A stretch of 64,000 nucleotides of DNA from Stictocephala bisonia (Eukaryota > Arthropoda > Insecta > Hemiptera > Membracidae). The notes under the pieces are model-generated. The model was given only the letters and a program-made list of their open reading frames with translations, was not told the origin of the DNA and ran no database searches. Location of the stretch: contig JAQJVL010000199.1 of assembly GCA_035578905.1 (NCBI GenBank), positions 372,001 to 436,000 of the forward strand, given 5' to 3'. Both the position numbers and the translations under genes were made by a program. Positions 11,501 to 23,246 of this stretch are shown here, in pieces (position 1 is the first letter of the stretch; the number at the start of each line of letters is the position of its first letter).

Positions 11501-12690
11501 TTTCTTTCAGGAAGATATTATCTTTGTAACTCTCGGGTGAGTAATCTCATTAGAAGATGTCATATAAACTGGTAGTTGAGTTACACATGAATTACTAACT
11601 GAAGTGAAGATGCTTATCGCCTTGGATTGATTTACTAATTTACTAATTTATTATTGTGACAAAGGCCATTGTGTTATCACTGCAAATCTTTTATTAGCAA
11701 ATATTTGATGAATGATAAGTCAAGTACGTTTGTTAAAAAGAGCTCTGTGTAAAATTTGCAAACTAAAGTATCGTAGGCCTAAATGAATGTTCCTCTCTTC
11801 TTTAAAATAACTTGATTTTTAATCGTGTACAGTCAATTGCTGTTCGTAGCTAGGTCGTGTCCAGAGCTAGGAGCCACAAACACAATTAGTTAATATCATG
11901 CAATAACGCTAGCGGAATTATAATGAAAGTTGAAATGGTCTGGCGTTCCTTGCCTTCTGGTACCAGCCGGTCTATTATGGCATTGCTTTGCCGTAAGCGG
12001 ATGTAGTCGTTATTTCCGGTTCTTCCATGCACACTATTATCTCAAAGGAACCCAAGTAGGTTTCTCTTTGTCTATTCTATTTATATAGTCTAGAAGCGCT
12101 GCATTTTTCTCCACACATTTGAGTGTACGTGAAGATTTTCCTAGCTACGTTTACAATTTTTTCTGCAGTACTTTGTCAGTTATTTATAATAACACGTATA
12201 TGTGTTCTGCATTGTACCATTTAGAGATTTGCACAATTTGTTTGGATGCCTTTTGACCATTGAGTGTTTTGACTTTTCAATAATTAACCTTAGCTGAATT
12301 TGACAGTCATATTGTTGTCTTTATTTGTTAATCAGTATTTTAGGGTTTTTCTTAAAAAGTACGCAATTGTTATCAGGTACCTACGTTAAAGTTGAGTAAC
12401 GACGCTCGTAAGTTAACGTGGTATCTCTGTCAATATTAACGGTCTGCAAAAGGCGTTTTACAAATGTCATCTTAATTTTGGAAACGAAAGCTTTGAATTT
12501 TAAATTTAATCGCTAATTTTTGTTTCTTCCAGCACGTTGGAGTCAGAGTTAAATTATGTTCTGCCTAACATTGTTAAACAGCATTAGTTTTTAGACACTA
12601 AACCCGCTTGAACGAGAAGGATTTCTTTTGGTATAATGGCATAGGCTACTGCATCGACATACGCATACAGAAGTGAAGATCACTGCGCGT
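8562..12690. other. non-coding stretch, pyrimidine-rich segment
   Basis: No supported gene. 10630-10960 is strikingly C+T-rich (CTCCCCTCTTCATCTCTTCC-like) and gives a 119-codon frame with a Ser/Pro/Leu bias and no domain. Elsewhere it is AT-rich and unique-looking. It may be upstream intron or intergenic DNA of the LRRFIP-type gene. Confidence 0.5.
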
Positions 12691-12990
12691 ACCAGTCAAA
12701 ACGGTCCTTCCTCTCCGCCTTGTGAAGGCCCGTGTATTAGTAGTTTGGTTTCCTATATCGATATCGCCCTGGGCTGGAGGCCGTGAGGCGGGTCAACGCA
12801 CTGGCAGCGATTCGCGATGGCACACACTCAGCTGATAGGATGATATGCCATGACCTGCCGGTCTCTGTCACCGACCGTCGGTAATAACGTCATTGCAGCG
12901 CAAAACACACGCCACTCAGCGAGGACTTTGAACCGTCCTCAGTCGCAATTTCGTGGACAATATGGAGCCCGGACAGCTGAGCTTAATAAT
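12690..12990 (+). promoter_or_regulatory. candidate promoter with DRE (TATCGATA)
   Basis: A GC-rich island about 1.1 kb upstream of the first visible coding exon. It holds a perfect TATCGATA at 12756-12763, the DREF-binding DRE that marks many insect housekeeping promoters. Downstream are CACTCAGCTGA and CCTCAGTCGCA initiator-like sites. An 18-codon frame starting at ATG 12962 could be an upstream open frame. That this promoter serves the LRRFIP-type gene is inferred from position only. Confidence 0.4.
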
Positions 12991-13788
12991 CCGAGAAGTT
13001 AGTGCTCGTGGAACGTAATTGGTAATATATTAAACTAAAATTATAAATAGGGCTGTAAAGAAAGTGGCTTGCCTGTAATATTTTTGGGGTTTCAGCAGCG
13101 TAGGGGAATAATTCCACCGCTCAGTTGCCGTACATTACGGGCGTCACTAACTTCCGTCTTCGATGTTCAACTTCTGTAGCAGTTTTTAGTTGAAAAAGTG
13201 GGGGGGAGGTATTGGTTCTCTATGTCACTTCCACCACTCAGAGTATCTCTCTATCGCACCAGTTCATTCGGTTGGTCACTTTCTAAGTGTAATAGCATAG
13301 TAACTCGGTCTAGGTAAAGTGGATTATCCTTTTGTCTCTAGCTTAACAGTACTTTCAATTTTTCAAAACAATTAATTGAGTAGTTAATTCAGTATCCTTA
13401 ATAGTTTTACTGAATTTAGAAAAGCAGAATTTGAGATATGTTTAAAGAGACTTGAAATGTTAAAGTGCGGACGTAATTATGTGTTCGCGTAACTTCAAAC
13501 ATACAAATATCATTCGCTAATTGATATAAACTTAGGTCCGTAGTGGTACTAAATAATGATACCACATAAGATCATTTAAGTCTTTAAAACTATTCTTGCA
13601 TGTCTAGGTCAAGGGCACCCACGCTGGCTGCACCGTTACCGTGAATCAGCGTTGTTGAAGTAACTATCTCAGAAACGAAGTCGGTATCAATACATAACAA
13701 TTAGTACAAATTAATTGGTTTTCATTTAGATTGTTTGCTTTTATGTCAAGTTTATGCCAACCATATTAGTTATCTTATGTATTTTTAA

Positions 13789-13860
13789 TGACGTCAATAT
13801 GTTTAGTAAATATACGTCAGCATGGTTATACTCACGTCAGGTTTGACGTTAGTATAAATT
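13789..13860 (+). promoter_or_regulatory. CRE cluster plus TATA box upstream of first coding exon
   Basis: A perfect palindromic CRE, TGACGTCA, at 13789-13796. Half-sites ACGTCA follow at 13814-13819 and 13834-13839, and TGACGT at 13844-13849. TATAAATT follows at 13853-13860. Four CREB/ATF-type sites in 61 bases with a TATA box about 180 bases before the ATG at 14039 look like a regulated promoter for the 14039 exon. A start near 13880-13890 is predicted from TATA spacing. Confidence 0.45.
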
Positions 13861-14038
13861 ACGTATGCAGTGTTAGCTTAAAAACATGTTCATGTGCTTT
13901 TTAAGTAGGATTACATCACCTGTCGCGTTACTAAAGAGTAATTTAGAAAGGTGTTGCTAAACAGGTAATTGTGCAAGAGCAGTGAGGTGTCGAGCTGTCG
14001 AACGTGACTGATAAGTGATAACTGATAGGCCGTGCGAC

Positions 14039-14893
14039 ATGGGCGACGAGAGTGGCAGTGAGGCGGAGATGGGCAACCAGCACGGGCCTGCCAAGAGGAA
14101 AAAACACGAGGCCAACGGCCACAGCGACGAGGACTACAAGTACGTGTCGATAGTGGACGTAAACCCGCCCTCGTCACTGTACGATACGGCCCCAGAGGAC
14201 GTCCTATGTCAGACCATAGAGATCAACTCTCCTGACGTGCTCAAGTGTAGTGTGGTGATCGGGGAACCTCCCCAGGAAAACGGCCACGCCGTCAGCAGGG
14301 TGTCCGTCAACGGCGATTATGAAGAGTTCATGGAACAAGTGCCCAATGGATCGTCGTCTTTTATAGAAAAAGAAGTCAACAATTTATCCTCTTTCTCAGG
14401 GATTGTGCCTAATGGATCACATTCTTTTGTGGAGAAAGTGCCCAATGGATTGTCCATGTCCATAAAGGGAGAACTTGTAAATAATGGATTGTCTTTGTCA
14501 GTGGATAAGGACGTCAATGGACCGTCATCCTTTGTTGATTCAGAGTCTAATGGATCTAATTTTGCAAATCATGGGTCTAATAGTTCATCATTCGAAAACA
14601 AAAAACCTAATGGACAACATTTTCCCAACGGATCGTCAGTGCGTGATCATGAGCTGGAAGAATCGTCCTTGGCCTCTGAGGGGTCCTTTGGTCGCCAATC
14701 TTTGGAGGAACAGCTGGTGTTGGCAGTGAAGCAAACGTTGGGCTCCGGAGTGGATGGCTCACTCCAGGAGGAAGTGGAGAGGGTTGTCAGGGAGAAGTTG
14801 AAGCGGCAGCGGAGTGGCAGCAGTGACTACTGGAACCACGAGGACTCGGATGACCACTGCATTGTAGACTTCCTTGACAAAATCAACGATCAC
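14039..14893 (+). CDS. LRRFIP2: first coding exon (alternative N-terminus)
   Basis: 285 codons from ATG 14039 to a GTATGT donor at 14894, ending in phase 0. The frame stays open 36 bases into the intron. The N-terminus is acidic, with a basic PAKRKKHE cluster. The middle (about residues 95-200) is a degenerate Asn-Gly-Ser repeat of the form PNGSSSFIEK. The C-terminal part has a likely amphipathic helix, LEEQLVLAVKQTL, and an acidic end, DFLDKINDH. The phase fits the next exon (phase 0 at 23117), and the base composition is clearly coding. I do not recognise this domain from vertebrate LRRFIP. It is taken as an insect-type alternative start because of strand, phase and lack of another gene between. 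It could belong to an unrelated transcript. Confidence 0.65.
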
Positions 14894-16949
14894 GTATGTT
14901 TTATTATAACTCATTATTTTATCAGATAAATATATTGGTTAACTTTGAAATGAACCTGATATAAGAAACAGGCTTTAGTTTTTGTATCATACATTTTTTT
15001 AAATTTATTTGTTGTTACTGAGGCATTTATGTAGTTACATATGTTGTATGCTGTTTGGTTCATGGTTCTTTATTATTTTTAACAATTAACGCTCAATTTT
15101 TAACATATTGATAGTACATACCATGTTTTTAAAACTATACAGGATGGACAAAAAATATAGGAACGCTTTTACAACGTTATTTTTTCTATAGATAATTTTA
15201 TAGGTTAATTTTGTTTGAAAAATCGTGTTCCATAAACTATAATTTTTTATCAGCTTAACATTGAAGATTTTCGTTCAACTCTACGTGGGACGTCTCTCTG
15301 GAAAGATGAAATGTTGCAAATGGCGTCAAAAAGCTTGTTCTTTGTAACCATATGACACAAGATTTCACTTTTACGAGTGAAGTGATACAAAAGTTGTGAA
15401 AGCGTTTCCATATTTTTTCCCATCCTGGATATTTGAAACGAACTTTAAAAAAACAATGTAGGCAATTGAAAATGCTATATTATTTAAATTGTTTATATCG
15501 TTTAGTAAAACAATTGAGTTTAATATTTTAAATACCTATCTGGGATTGTGGAATATACATGTTATATTTTTAAGCTTCATATATGTATTATAACACTCCT
15601 AATAATACATATATATATACATACATTCTTAAGGTGGTTGATATTAGTGAAATCAAATTTAAGTTAATTAGTCATTTTGTTAAGTGTTAGTTGTGAATGT
15701 TTACCATAATAGTACTGAACAGTACGTGTGTAATATGACACTGTACAGTGTTCAGCAGCACTGTATACGAGAGTGAAGTATGTAACAAGTGTGTGATGCC
15801 TGTAACAATTAGGCAATAGGTGTAACACTTGTGATAGTTGCTGTCACTACAGATGTGTCACTATCAGCTACATGACAAGGTGACTTTGGTGTTATGATAC
15901 CAGGTGGCCAAGGTGACAGCTGTTTTTTGTATCACAGGTAACCGAATTAGTTGTTTCAAATGGATTTTTCTGTATTACAACTATGCAAAAATGTAGTGCA
16001 ATATTTGTTTCACCTTTAAATATTTCTCACCATAAATGATTCCTTTTTTTATCTGCAGACAAAATTGAAAAAGTAAATTTTAAATTAACAATCCTCAAAC
16101 TGGTTTAATTAATGAAAAAAAAGATGAGTATGTCAGAACTGTACTATGAACAATTACTGGCATTGTCTCCATATACATAACCAGTTTCCAACCAGACTTG
16201 ATGAAGTCACCTTGTTCAGAATAGACAAGAAACAACGGTTACACTAATTTACATTAGGCTTACTGGTACTTTACACTATATAAATAATTACTACATTACC
16301 ATCTTGTTAGTACTGAGTTGCAATTAATTTAGATCTCCACAGAAATTACAAAATGTTAAGGCATATATAAAAAATAGCCCAAAAGTGTCGTAGTTTGATG
16401 TTTAGCACTGACGTAACCTGCTTCATGTTGTAAGAGTGTCCTTTGAACCCAATCAGAATCATGCAAATCATAAAATGATGAGCAGTTGTTGCCGCTCAGC
16501 TGTTCATCTGTTATTTCAATTTTAATTACATTTTCTCAGATAATCAAATCTTGGTTTCTAATATGCTCATATGTATATCCTTTCTCATTAAAAAAATAAT
16601 ATTTGCTTATATCTTGAAAATCTATAACACTTAAAAGCGCCAAACCACAAAGATGATTCTGACCAGTATACAAATTTTTGATTGTAGATAATTTTTATGT
16701 TTAAATACACAATAAGCCTTTATCTGAACTGATCCCCTTGAACTGAAGCCTATTTCTGACTACAGGAAGGTTTTGTTTTAGTCATTTAAAACATTTTTCT
16801 TTAATACATCCATTTCTAAATTATCTCAGTATAGTTAGAATTTTTTAAGCTAAATGTGAGTAGAAGGGTTTCATTGTAACTTTTGTTTCTTAGTTTGTCC
16901 ACAATAAGATAGCTTTAACTACATGCATTTTTAACTCTGTGTACTAATG
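14894..16949 (+). other. intron 1, left part, with a MITE
   Basis: AT-rich intronic DNA with no coding signal. The only structured item is the inverted-repeat element at 15140-15427. (TA)-rich tracts occur near 15600. Confidence 0.55.
15140..15427. mobile_element. MITE with CAGGATGG termini
   Basis: Inverted ends CAGGATGGACAAAAAATATA (left) and the complement of CAGGATGGGAAAAAATATGG (right). They pair over about 35 bases, including AACGCTTT further in. The element is 288 bases without coding capacity. The left end is preceded by TA, as in Tc1/mariner elements, but the right flank is GATA and no exact TA duplication is evident. Confidence 0.7.
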
Positions 16950-17315
16950 AAAGAAGACATTGTTGAATGTACTGTCAAAAGATATCAAAACAAGCCAGAG
17001 TGTGAATACTTTCAAATATCACTTAAAACATCTCTTGATGTCAAGAGTCTTTTACTCGGTTGGCGAATTCATGGAAAGCCGCTGGGAATAAAAATTCAAA
17101 ATTTGGCCCCAATGACACTGGTGTAAAGTATGAATGTAGAATGCCTGTAATTTATGTACGTACAGTTGATAGAGTGGTAGAATAGAGTAGGCTAATATAA
17201 TTATTTTGAATTTTATTTAAATCTTATTTATTATATATTATTAAAACACATATTAACTTTTGCAATACGATGTAATAATTGTTAATACTGCAATAAAAAA
17301 TTGATTGATTGACTG
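16950..17315 (+). mobile_element. 3' end of a non-LTR retrotransposon
   Basis: A short frame reads FKYHLKHLLMSRVFYSVGEF before a stop. This is the C-terminal pattern FK..LK..L....FYSV.EF seen again in the LINE at 58070-58790. It is followed by an AT-rich 3' region ending AATAAAAAATTGATTGATTG, a LINE-like short tandem tail. The fragment is strongly 5'-truncated. Confidence 0.5.
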
Positions 17316-20300
17316 TCATCATAACTAAACTGTGAATATCTTAGTTTTTTTTTTAAGAATAGTGTTTTTAGCAAATACAATTGGACATACTTTCACATAA
17401 ATTATCTTTTGTTCATTATTTTTCATCTTATTTTTAAAACATATCATTGGAGTTGTAATTAAACTTCTTAAAAAATATTCTAATCTGAAACTTGTATTGT
17501 AATTATTGGTTTTTGAGTTATTTAGGAATAAAATTTTCAAATCCCGCTGCCATTTTGAAAATATTTTTTCATTAAAATGTCTTTATGTTATACATAACCA
17601 TATAAAATTCCAGCTTCATACTCCTTTTCCTTCTTGAGATATAAATTTAAAAGTTAAAAACTAAAATGGCGGCTGCTAGGATAACCGAGGTGTTTTGGAC
17701 ATTTTAAGTATAATATTTATGATTCTAAATAAACCAGAAAAAATAACCAAGACAAGTAATCAGAGAGATTTGAGACATACTGTAGATAGATTTGTTGTTG
17801 TTGTTGTTGTTTTGCAATTTCTAATTACAACAATTGATTGTAAACAAGTTATTACTGTCTGTAAATTAATGAAAGTAAATTGAAGTTTGTCGAGTGATCT
17901 ACTTTGTAATTAATTAAAACAGCCTCAAATGGCAAAAAGTTGTTAGAGAGAAAGGTTACTTGTTGATGAATATACAAGCGTCATTCATTAGTAAATGTCA
18001 GATGATTACATTCAGTCCTCCTTAGATGTCTTGTTACCCAATCTCGGCATTCCAGTCAGACTTGTTTCCATTTGATATCTGCCCAACCTTTGGTTTTATT
18101 TGCCATGCTTTCTTTGCGTAAATGGTGAAAATTGGTAAGATCTCAAAGCCTTTTACGTATTCATGGAGGTATTGGCTCTTGAAAAAAATTAAAATAACTT
18201 CTCTTTGTATTGACCATGTTCAAAATTGTTCATTCCTTTTTAGAGTTTTTTTCTTCAAATTAAGGTGGTTTTGTCAAATTAATTTCGTTACAAAATCCTC
18301 TGTTTCTTTTGAGGGTAATTTTTTTAACTGGTTGGTTTTACCACTACAGTATATAATATCACTAAAAACTAAAGCTTTCAGTAATAACCGCGGCAAGGTG
18401 TTATTAACATATTTCATCACCAGATGTTTTTCTCTTGCTGTGGTTTGGCATCCTCAGTGGTACCTCTCAAACTGAGGGCACATCACAGTATGGGTGAAAC
18501 AACAGCTTGACGCTGTCATTACCCGTCAAGCATGTAAGCTTGAGTTTTTAGTTATGCTGCTTAAAACTATAAATTAAAGTATACAGAATTTTTATCTGTA
18601 AACACCCTTATCTGAACTTTCCATATCTCCAAAATCCATTTGCAAAGAAAACATTTGTATTTTTTTTTAAATTATGACTTACAGTATTTTGTTGGTGTAC
18701 TATATCATGTTAGAAAGGTACGAGCCCATTTACAAGGCCTGACTTGCCCAACTTTTAATAACAAAAGGTGGGATTATTTCCTAATGGTCAGCTGTAGAAA
18801 GAATGGCTATTGCATGTACAGCAGAGCCGTGACGAAGTACAGCAGAGCTCTTGAATCAACTAATCGAATATTTCAGTTGTTTTCTAATTCATTCAATTGT
18901 ATTTAGTTTTTACATTTAAAATTATCACTCCGCTCAAACTGCAGCACCTTTTGTCTATAAAATAAATGCAGACTAATTGCAGCAACTATTTACTAACACA
19001 GCGCAATACAATCATGTACTCAGAAGTAATACTCGTGATCTCGAATGAACTGAATCAGCTGTTTTCATTTTGTTTCTGTGTCAACGTTTTTCCCCTCAAA
19101 ACTATTGTTATTGTGAGGTACATTTAATTAAATTATTTGCCCAAAACAGTTTTTGTTATGTACAGATTCTGATTCGAAGACTTTGTTGTTATTTAGTTTC
19201 ATCTTACTAAAGTTGCACTAACTGATTAATGGGGAAAACAACTTCACTGGTCAGGTGGTTGTCCTACCATTATTGACTTGACACCCCTTTAAATGCAAAA
19301 AATATCAAAGTAAATTAAAAAAGGCATTTTTTAATCTGTCAATATTTCATTACAATGGTACTTAGTAATTTAGCAATGAAAACCTAGCATCCAACTGTGC
19401 TCAAGTGTGCAACAGCTGTTCACTCAAAAGTTGTGAATAACATGGGTTAGGCAAACGGATAAAAAATATATATTTTGATTGGAGAACCCAAGAAATCATG
19501 TATTTGTGATGGACCAGTAAATTTAGAATACAGGATATACCACTATCCCAAATCCAAACAAAACATTCTATATTGTACATAACAGTCTTTAATTATGTCA
19601 TATTACTTATACTTTACAGACTGTTTCTACAAAATTAATATTATATTCAGGTTTAAGATATTGAAACTGTGTAGCACACAGAGAATGGTGTAATATGTTT
19701 TGTGCTGCATCGGAAAGCTCTGAGGATGAGCAATATGATCAGAAATGTAATGATCCATTTTCATGATTTTACAGAGAAGTTAAATTGTTGAAAATTATTC
19801 TTCAATTTATTTAAATATTATCTGACATTGAATGAACTTTGCATGTTTAAAATCTAAGGACTTTGTACCGTGTAATATTCATACTGAGCTTAATATTCAT
19901 ACTGAGCTTTCTTGCATATTAAATATCTAATTCCATACCGACAAATTGATTGACTACATAAATCACACTTACTTATATTAAAAATGATACATTAATAAAT
20001 AATATGAAAGTAGCGAGCAGAAAAATTAGTAAATATGTATAGAAAGTTGAACTATGTTGTTAAAAGATGGTTGGTAATCTGATACAAAGTGTTTGACTTT
20101 ATTTACTCAGAAAGACGATTGTTAATTAAGTACAGAATGATTTACTCTAGTTGGGAATATAATTAATTGGTAATTAGGTACATAATATTTCCAAGACTAT
20201 AAATATAAATAATTGTTGACTTAGTACAGAACCTTTGACTCTACTTGTACAGATAATTGCTAATTAAGTACAGAGGACAAAGAACATTTTAATCTCATTA

Positions 20301-23116
20301 AGAGTTTTTATATATCTAGGCTACTTGTAAACTGAAGAATGACTACACTACACGATTTAGACAGTTATTATGAGATGAGAAGCCAATATAATACTCTTTA
20401 TGATCTGCAATAAATCTTGTAAAATAATTACTAGTGTACCAAGCTTCTAATACATTCAAACATTCTAAACACATAAGGAAATTTGTCATAACAGAATTTT
20501 TTTTAAATGATTTCGGGAGGGGCGGAGTTGAAAATAAGTTAAACATTTCTGTCAATAACAAAATTAAGGATCACAGATGGAACAAAATGATCATTTCTGT
20601 TTATTTTATCACTTTATATGAATACACATTAACTATGTATGTAGTCTGTTACCTCTCTCTACTTATAAATGTCAAGTCTTAAGTTATTAAGTACACAAAC
20701 ACAGTGTAGTCTGTGGTGATGAGGATAGGCTTAAACAAGCCTATCATTCTCAAGGTATGTTGACAAATGTTTAGATAACATGTTCTCTATCAGAAATAAA
20801 CTTTACAATGAAATTCGTTTAAGCTACTTTGTTGACTCGTTGTTCAAGGGTGGATGGGAAGTTTCCTGGTGATGGTGTATTTAGTACATGTTGGTGATTG
20901 GGAATAAGTGTGTTCAGGAACTGGATTTACAGTGGGATGAGTATGTGAGTGATTATATATTTCAAGAACTGTACTACGCTGGTTAGATTTATCAGTAGTC
21001 AAGCAACTCAATTGTAGAGGAGAAAAATTATGTTTTGGGTTGGCTTATTGGCAGTTAAAATATGATTTATTTATTTATAAAGAAGTTGATCATCAAGATG
21101 TGACAGGATATGGGTTCTGTGGAATGGACTTGGAAGTGCAGTGTTTGTTACAAACTAAGAGAGTGTTTGAGTTATCGAGTGACCCCGATGCAGATAACCA
21201 GCCAGGAGTCACCCCAGCTGACCCTGGTGAAACCAAGTGCAGCTGAAGAATTTATACTATTGTCATTGTGTAAAAGTTATTATGCAGAATATCCCAAATC
21301 AGTCATTGTGAGTCAGTGAATTTGTGTGAACTGTCAAGAATTATGTTCACGCTTCACAGACAATGTGATCATTCAACCTCTTATTGTAGAGTTAGCATAA
21401 TCCACAGAACTGAAATATGGACATCTATAATGAAAATGGAAGGGGAAGAAAATTTTATGAAACATACAAAAAAGTGACATGTTTACTGTCTTCATAATAA
21501 TCAATTTAGAGATGTTACTAGTAATAATCATGATTATATTATACTTACTATATTATATAGATATCTCACGTAATAGGAATATGTGTGCTAGTAATTTGGT
21601 TAGTTAGTGACGTCTACTACTACAGCTGGTTTAAACTGCATTACATTTACATTAATTTTATATCTACCTTACATAGTTAGTTGTGGGTAAATCACAACTT
21701 GGCGTTGGTTATGTGTTGGATAAAAATGGTCAGTTGAATTGCATTAACTCAAGATTTTTATTTCATTAAAATAATTTTCTCAAGACGTTTTTAATTTTTT
21801 TTTGCAGAAAACCATTATTCTATAGATGAATATAAATAGAAGCTATTTGTTACAACTAATTACAACGAAGTATGACATTAAGTGGCTATTGTGATGACAG
21901 TTGACTAAGTGATGACATAGTAACTGTCATATTGTCAAGCTGCATCACATGATACCATGACTGATTTATCACCAACTGTTTCCTGCAAAAAACACACTGA
22001 TTTATTTATCAACATGTTTTGATGTTGGTAGGTAAATTATATTCCTAATTTTTTTATCAATTTTAAAAAATTACCAATGAAGTACATTTTTTATCGATGC
22101 TGGCTGGCATCATGAGGGAACACAAATTTATTTGTTTATAAACAAAACAATAATTAGTTTTAAAAACATATGTAAATAATTAAAAGAATAAATTCAATAT
22201 ATAATACATATTAAGTGTATATTTTGTTATAATATATGTTGATAATAAAGAGAATTTTTACTAGCACCACTATCATTGTTCACTAAAATTGAATCAGTTT
22301 TGTTAATTAAATAGGTTTTCTTGGGCAGTAAAATATCTTGAATATGGAATATATTTTCTAATTTTTTTAATTTTCTTTGCTGATGTTATGGTTTGTTGCT
22401 AAACAATGTTTAGCAGCTTCTCACTTTCTTCTCTGTTAAAATTTATTTGTAAATGCTGATTTTTTTAAAATCTTTCTTTTAAATTTCTTTTCGTCTGTCC
22501 TATGCATTTTTCTTCACAATTGTCAATATTAATTTCATAAATTCCAGCTATATTTTAATGTTATCAGTTTGTTTTAAATTTTTTTAGAGTTTAGAGTGAA
22601 GAAATGATATGTGAATGTATCTTGAATGACTATTAAATGGTTCTTGATGATTGTTTGTTGAAGCTAAAACCAGTAATTGTCTCCTTCTTCTTTTATTTCT
22701 AATAGTGTAGTTCTTGAGTTTTTAATCTTTTTCTTAGTAGATTTATTTAAAATACTATTAATAAATGTAGGATTTAAATCATTGTGAACACGATTTAATT
22801 ACTATACTAACTTTACAGTAGGTAGTTATTAAAGTTCATTACTTGCAAGGTATACTAATGTAATGTAAACAGGTTTGGTAGTTTTTAGTTGCTATGCACT
22901 TTGACATTGACATTTGTTGATCTGCACTGGGGAAAAACCTTGCATAGCCTGTTACTAACGATAATTTTGCCCTGTCTCTGTGCCTCGGTCAGTGCTGAAA
23001 TCATCGAATGTCTAACTTTTGAGGTTGTACTGTATTTCTACTGTTGTTTGTGACTGTCCGAGTGTATTGTTGTATCATCATGTGAGCTACCTACTACAGT
23101 GTGATTGCTGTTGCAG
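17316..23116 (+). other. intron 1, right part
   Basis: No supported gene. Items seen: a (GTT)n run near 17790; degenerate short tandem AATTAAGTACAGA units at about 20115-20275; a small perfect hairpin GATAGGCTT/AAGCCTATC near 20723; and a diverged dispersed repeat at about 21550-21660 matching 4745-4880 in reverse. A 68-codon frame at 21040-21246 has no splice context or recognisable motif. Confidence 0.5.
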
Positions 23117-23246
23117 GCTGAAGCACGGCTGGCCGCCAAGCGACAAGCGAGAGCCGAAGCCCGGGAGATCAGGATGCGGGAGCTGGAGAGGATGCAGCGT
23201 GAGAGCGAGGACGGGGATAAGGTTTATGACATCTATTCCACTCCAG
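23117..23246 (+). CDS. LRRFIP2: LRRFIP exon with AEARLAAKR signature
   Basis: A strong acceptor (TTGCAG, 23111-23116) opens phase 0. The exon encodes AEARLAAKRQARAEAREI and then RMRELERMQRE, ending VYDIYSTP plus one base, with donor GTATTT. This block is almost invariant in LRRFIP1/2 across animals and is diagnostic of the family. It forms a basic amphipathic helix. Length is 130 bases, leaving phase 1, completed by the AT that begins the next exon (giving GAT, Asp). Confidence 0.95.

Noticed and set aside
21040..21246. Possible cassette exon of the LRRFIP gene
   Set aside because: Open for 68 codons with some coding-like composition, but no convincing acceptor or donor and no family similarity that I can recognise.
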